Below are positions 58,590 through 64,000 of a DNA stretch of 64,000 bases, in pieces. The position numbers were made by a program, and so were the translations under genes. Origin of the DNA: Sitta carolinensis (taxonomy: Eukaryota; Chordata; Aves; Passeriformes; Sittidae). Position 1 is the first letter of the stretch; each line of letters begins with the position of its first letter. The notes beneath the pieces were generated by a model. That model did not search any database and was not told the DNA's origin. It saw nothing but the letters and a program-made list of their open reading frames with translations. The stretch lies in assembly GCA_032173965.1 (NCBI GenBank), contig CM063283.1, forward strand, positions 18,270,501 through 18,334,500. The letters are read 5' to 3'.

Positions 58590-61133
58590 CAATTTGAAAC
58601 ACTGCATCATTTAATCCCTTAATATACCCAGTGTTTGTCCACAGCATGCCAAACTGTACATCATGGATGCTTTTTCTTTTTCCTAAAGAAACCATAACAG
58701 ACATATGAGAAGCAAGGAAGAACATAGATAATCCAAAGATCAGAAGGCAAAGTCCTTCACTCTGAAGACATGCCTGGTAAATATTAGAAAGAGGTATAAC
58801 TATATACCATGTAACTTCCTCAGAAGCAGAACAACAAAAAGGCTGAGTCTTGGGGATGTTAGAGTGGGACAGGACAAATAATCAAGAAATGTGAGCAGGA
58901 AAATTAATCTCTGTAAAATTCCAGATGTAAACTAAGAATCAAAGAAAATATCAGGAGACAGACTATCTGTAAAAGATATAAGAAATGAAAAATGGAATAA
59001 TCTCAAAAGGATGGTGGTCTAAGTTTACATGAATTGTACTTAGTTACTTCAGTGACTGTAACACTGGTCACAGTGCTCTTCAGTCATGTAGTGGGGGTGA
59101 CCAGGTGCTTTCAAAGCACACAGCAAATACACATGAAGACCTGATTCTGTGCTTGTCCTAACTAAGTGAAAGACATGAGAAAGCAGGCTTTGGCTAAGTT
59201 TGCTCTGTCCCTCATATTTCTCTGCCAAGAAGAACCTCTGGACCCTTGAAGGATGCTTCTCATTCTCTTAGCAGGATTAAGGTGCTGAGCATTGTCTGGT
59301 GTTGTTTTCCTCAGATGACTATGATCCTACCAATTGTACTTCTCATGATTTTGAAGAAAGAGCATCTGAAATGAGTAACTATTTGGGAATTGGTCTCAGA
59401 CCTCTTCACTCACAAGACCATCTTCTATGTCAGCAAAGTAACTAAGTTTAAAAAAAGAGTGAGCTATATAGTAAGGGTGCTAAAAGCAATACAGAGAATC
59501 TGTTCAGCTGAAGATAAACAGATCCAAGACAAGGGTCCTTTTTGAACTAGAGAGACTTTTGAAAATTATATAGATACTCAATTCTTTTGATATTTCTGAA
59601 ATTCTTGTCGTAGAACTGATGTACTTTCAGACAACACTGAAATGCCACAAACATCCCTTTTTGGTTTTGGTGGAAATCTTTATTTTGCAACTTCTGTGTT
59701 TAGGTGACCAGATATAAAGAGGCACAAAGAACAGCATCCTTTGAAAACTTCTCTGTTTTACTTAAGATAAGCAGATACAGCTATGTCTGAGTTTTCAGTA
59801 TAATTTGTACTTTTCTCTACTTACTACAGGAAATTCCTTGAATATTTTAAACATTGAAGTTATCTAACTGCAAAGGGTGAGTCTCATTGGCTACTGGCTC
59901 CTGCCAGACAGAGTCTGTGTTGCATGTTTCCAAACCTCTACCAGAACTCTACTCATATTCAAATCATGGTCAGTGAGAAAAGTCAGGTCTTTAAAACAAA
60001 CAAATGAAGGATTCTCATCCTAGTCATCCTTTACCTCAGCCTTGGGAGGACCCTTGGTCAGCTGTTCCTGAGTTACAAGAAATGTAATATCTTCTAGGCA
60101 ATTTGGGTGTGTCAGTCACAGACTGTTAGAATATTCTGACATATGCAGACTGCCACTTTAATGTAGAATAAAACTGCATCATTGCCAGCATCACATGGGG
60201 AAAAGTGAGGCTGAATCTGCAAGCCACCATTCTCTTTTGGGACATTCTAGGAGCGCTCCCACTTATTTAAAAATGAAGAGATATGTACTGCAGCCACTGG
60301 GGCTGCTCACAACCTGCAAGCAATGCACCTCCTCCAGGCACATGCAGGACTGCAGCAGCTGTGCCTGTGTCTCTTTATTACAGCCAAGTGCTGTGGGGTC
60401 AGAGAAGGAGTTGGCAACTGCAGAGACATTTAAGTCTGTTTTGGGTCTTGTGTTTGTTCATGTTTTACTTGGGCATGCTCAGAGAATTCTCCCCTCTTTC
60501 TGCAGCAAGGGCCTTGATTTATAATGACATGGAAAGGCAATCATCTAGACTTGCCCCAGTTGGATTACACACTATGGAAAAAGTGTTTAATTATGAAAAA
60601 TTAAAGACAAGGAGGATGTGTTTAGACTAAGAATGTAGACAGTTTCTTGGCTAGAAGCAAAGCTGAACAAAAAGGGTAAGAATTCTAGAACAATTGTGAA
60701 GGATTTATTTACATTTTTTAAAACTCTACACATGTTTTCACTTAAAGCTCTTGGGAGGGTCATTTCAAAGACTAGGACTCCTGGCTGTTTGCCTTCATCT
60801 CTGCCTCCATTCCCCCTGCTTGAATCTTGAACATTAATGTAAAGACCATGGCAAAAGAAAATGCATGTCAGGTGTGACATAACAAGTGACACAAAAGTCC
60901 AGTCACAAGAAACAAATTTTATGTTGATCAAGTACTGTGAGGCCTTTTAGTAACCCTTTCTGGTGTATTTTGTGAAGTTCAGACCGCAAGCATTTTCCAG
61001 AGAGTTTCTAGTCTTGCTGCCAGTGAGAAGTAAAATGAAGAATCATAAGGTGCATTCTTTCTAAGCACCCCTGAATCACAAAATGAAAAGAAATAATCCA
61101 ACTTTTTGTCACAATAATTTTTCTTTAAGGCTC

Positions 61134-61220
61134 TTGGTTTTGGTTTTGTTTGTTTGGTGTGGTTTTTTTTTTTGGGTTTTTTTGGGGTTTTTTTGTTGTT
61201 TTTTTTTCTTTTTCTCTTTT
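61134..61220. repeat. T-rich low-complexity region with G runs
   Basis: T runs broken by GGG and GGGG (tttgggttttttt, ggggttttttt) and 'gttgtt'. It is not a regular telomeric repeat. The minus strand reads as a lysine-rich frame for compositional reasons only. Confidence 0.85.
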
Positions 61221-61886
61221 GCCTCTGCTTTCTTTACTAGGCCTTCAGCGTGGGTTACACTTAATCTCCTCTGTAAAACCTCAATAGTCCTTACCCTACC
61301 TTCCTGGAACACTAAAGCCCAGCAGTATAGTTGATCTGCAGGGTCATTAGAGCTATTCATCACAAATGATTCACGACACTTTAAACAAGAAGAGAGTACA
61401 GATATACATGCTATCCTCAGTCAGATTAAATGCCAGCTGTCCCAAAGTTCTGACTCAGTATTGTAGGCCCCATGACCAATTTTCATGATAACACAGGAAA
61501 AAAAAGTCAACAGAGGAGAAAACTACAGCAAGGGAAGGGGATGGTCTGGATTTCTTCAGCCAAGTCCTCCTGCTTTAGGAGGAATGATGCTCATATCACA
61601 GAGCTCTCACTCAGGCTGCAGCTTGTGGAGCAGAGGCAGAGATCACCCTACCTATAGTTGACTTTCCCTAAAGAACTGCTATTACTTCAGCGACACCTTA
61701 GGCTCTGAATGTAAAGGTCAGAGTTTTTGTCAATAGCTGGGAGTCTGGACTGCATGGCAAGGTAGCTGGAAGATGATTATTGTCTGAGAATTCTGTGACA
61801 GCCAGAGGAATAATGTCCAGGAGGAGGAGGAAGGGGACACTGATACTGTGACTTTGATACTGTGAACTTCAGAAAAAAAAAATGCC

Positions 61887-61926
61887 AAACACTCAAAAAG
61901 GGTTTTAAACTCCTTTTTGAGTGTTT
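61887..61926. repeat. Perfect inverted repeat: 15-bp stem, 10-nt loop
   Basis: AAACACTCAAAAAGG (61887-61901) is followed after 10 bases by its exact reverse complement (61912-61926). The stem does not extend further. A polypurine A9 run lies just to the left. It could extrude as a hairpin in DNA or RNA. It is shorter than a typical pre-microRNA stem. Confidence 0.95.
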
Positions 61927-62983
61927 TGAATTTTCTGTACTAGGATAAGGCTGTATGTCAAAAATAAATTCTAACTTTCCTGAGCACCCCCTGCAGCTTT
62001 GCACATGATGTGTGCAGACTCAAGACGGCCAAAGAGAATTTCACTTGAATTTCAAATACAACATCAGGATTCTCAAAGACACGGCAAAAACAGACATTTT
62101 GATCTTGTAGTCATTATGAGATCTCAGAAGATTTGGGGCATCTTTTTAAGTAGTAGACCTTCACCTCCATTCTCATACACTTGTAGCAGGGGCAGGAAAC
62201 AGTAGTAAGCGGAACTAGGACAGTGGTTTTGTTGATGATAATAGTAGATACAGATATTTTTTGATTACCTAATTCTACAATTCAAGCCCCATGGAGTCAG
62301 ATAGCTCAGCCACCCTCGGCTCAAGGATGGCTTTTACCAACAGTGGATTTAGTGCTGTGGCTGTACTACGTAGTGCCATTGGAGTTTCCCCTTCAAGAAG
62401 ACAGGGAGGGTCACACCTTTAATTGCTAAGGAGAAAGAATGACAGTATGAAGAACCATCACAGTGCTGGTTTTGTCAGCCACCTGGATAATCCCAACCTG
62501 TGAACTTCCTGTCCCACCTCCAGGAATGTATGGCTCTGAGACAGAAAACAGACAGTGCATTCCAGAACAGGCAGGTAATTTCTTGGCAGGAACTTCTTTG
62601 GCTTAAGCTTTGAGACAGAAAAGGGACATTTTCAAGATAGTGGCATACAGACAGAGGATTCCTTGAAGGAAATAAAACTTGTTCTCAGTCTCTTCGCAGG
62701 TGACAACCCCATCTGCTTTTTGCTTTGTGCACCACATGCTTATATCAGTTAAATCTTCAGAAACCAAAAATTTAATGCAAAAATGGTTTCCTACATGTGA
62801 GCAGAGGAAAAAGCAGTAAGTCCACCATTAAATAATGAATAAACTGATTATAAACTGCATCACAGGAAACATTAATGCTCATGATTTGATGCCATACCAA
62901 AAATGGAAATATAAAGAACATTTTTAATTTTGGGAACAGGAGAAAAGAAGCAGTAATGATTCCACTGGAAAAATATTTTGTTA

Positions 62984-63005
62984 TTGTTATTGTTAACAAT
63001 AACAA
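62984..63005. repeat. Perfect 22-bp palindrome built from TTGTTA units
   Basis: TTGTTATTGTT is followed with no spacer by its exact reverse complement. The left arm continues a TTA/TTG repeat, and a further 'ttgttattgtt' in direct orientation follows at about 63008-63018. Confidence 0.95.
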
Positions 63006-63080
63006 ATTTGTTATTGTTTTCATCCTTGCTTGCTTTGTACTAGACAGGAATCTGCTAACATCAAGTAAGGCCTATTTCTA

Positions 63081-64000
63081 ATCCCCTTGCTAAGCCTCAA
63101 CCCTCGACCCAGGAGAATTTGTATTGAAGCAGAAACATGTCAATCATTTTGGCCAATTAAGCCCAATAATAAACACGAAGCAAGGAAAGAAATGTGGGCG
63201 GTATTGCCAGGATAAGGAGAGCAGTGTCTACACGTTTTGAAAGCTTGTCTAGATTATGAGGTTAGCTCAATGAAAAATCATCTACAGCTTGTCTCCTAGG
63301 TCCAGGGGATATTCCTGATCTATAGCTTATTCATTTCCTGTGCTGATGACACAGGCGTTCAGTATGTGGCAAATGGTAACAGGATTACATTTCACACATA
63401 TTTCCCTGAGTTTTTGTTTCCTGAGTTCTCCCCATGCTTCTGTAGTATGCTTCAGGCTAACAGCAATTCAAATGATCACTGGGTTTATCTGGGAGCTTGT
63501 GAAATAAATCAAGTGCTATTTGCATGCAGCAAGCTTACTAGATATGCTAGTAACAACGGTCTCGGTGATGCTCTCAGCTGACAAGGAGGTAGCTAAGAAA
63601 TTTCTGTTTGTTTTTTAGCTGTTCTCTAAGCTTATCTTGTAAATGGTAACACATTTTTGTTTGACATCTAAAAGAGCAATGTCACTGATTTGCAGAGGGC
63701 ATCAAAAGTTCTACTGAATTTTTATTGTTTTTATTGATGGCCTGCTTTTCCTGCCTCTGCCTGCTCAGTGACCCTTCCACATTAATTGAGTGGACCTGCA
63801 GCAGGGATTTATACCGAGCTCTACAGGTAAAGCAAATGACAGGAAACAGAAGCTATGCAAATCGCCTCTGAAGGCGAGGTCCATAACCCCCTAAAATGTA
63901 CAGGCTTATGTTGCCATGCAATTAGGAAAGGAAAGGTGAATTCTGAATAAATTTAGTAGCCATAAAATATAAAACCATCCTGGGATTAGCTGAAGACCTA
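63081..64000. other. Candidate conserved non-coding block at the right edge
   Basis: No gene is seen. The sequence is non-repetitive, mixes AT-rich and GC-containing words, and includes an octamer-type ATGCAAAT at 63855-63862 followed by a small cgcct-ctga-aggcg hairpin (63863-63876). The texture resembles a conserved regulatory element, but conservation cannot be assessed from one sequence. The block may continue past the window. Confidence 0.3.

Larger units (their letters stand above)
58590..63080. other. Unique stretch with structured repeats, no gene
   Basis: Open frames reach 115 codons (60283-60630, plus) and none is recognised. Sub-features are a T/G-rich low-complexity region (61134-61220), a perfect hairpin (61887-61926) and a perfect palindrome (62984-63005). 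Confidence 0.5.

Noticed and set aside
58504..58725. Minus-strand frame ending in a lysine run over T19, considered as a retrocopy
   Set aside because: The frame continues into the A-run without a stop or 3' UTR, and the residues match no protein I recognise.
61137..61200. Interstitial telomere-like tract (T-runs with GGG and GGGG)
   Set aside because: Spacing is irregular and does not match TTAGGG; low-complexity T-rich DNA is the simpler reading.

Overview
This 64 kb window looks like nuclear DNA from a bird. It is AT-rich and poor in CpG, and every recognisable interspersed repeat is either a CR1-type LINE or an old, decayed amniote repeat. The CR1 fragments end in the family's 8-bp terminal repeat (ATTCTGTG/ATTCTATG type) and closely match avian CR1 3' ends as I know them. 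There are no Alu, L1 or B-type SINEs. I cannot name the species or the chromosome, and a crocodilian or turtle source is less likely but not excluded.

I find no functional protein-coding gene, RNA gene, CpG-island promoter or convincing exon. The longest open frames lie inside simple repeats (24.0 kb and 41.1 kb), on the sense or antisense strand of a dead CR1 element (27.6-30.1 kb), or in unremarkable sequence where frames of 100-140 codons are expected by chance. The window is best read as intergenic gene desert or the inside of a very large intron.

Layout. 1-15.6 kb is mostly unique sequence with two long homopolymers (T27 at 1049, A49 at 3687), a purine-rich block at 5.6-6.2 kb and a small AGCTC-type repeat at 10.46 kb. 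15.67-16.57 kb is a cluster of old repeats: an L2/MIR-like 3' end, a palindromic MITE-like repeat and a plus-strand CR1 3' end. 24.03-24.31 kb is a long (CTCCT)n array. 27.59-30.13 kb is the main mobile-element feature: a roughly 2.2 kb minus-strand CR1 copy carrying ORF2 remnants, interrupted by a second, shorter CR1 in the same orientation. 30.4-31.2, 36.8-37.8, 48.2-48.5, 49.6-50.0 and 63.1-64.0 kb read like conserved non-coding (enhancer-type) sequence, but that is judgement from texture and needs alignment. 41.08-41.35 kb is a 273-nt all-purine (GAAA)n tract. 50.65 kb has a C16-G-C6 run, 53.88 kb a T46 run and 54.45-54.52 kb a compound (TA)n(TG)n tract. Small CR1 3' ends lie at 38.5 kb (+) and 51.05 kb (-). 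Near the right end there are a perfect 15-bp hairpin (61.89 kb) and a perfect 22-bp palindrome (62.98 kb).

No new multi-gene system is visible. The points most worth a second look are the nested CR1 with legible junctions, the candidate conserved non-coding blocks (one carrying what looks like an exapted MITE-like repeat), and the long mirror-symmetric polypurine/polypyrimidine arrays.
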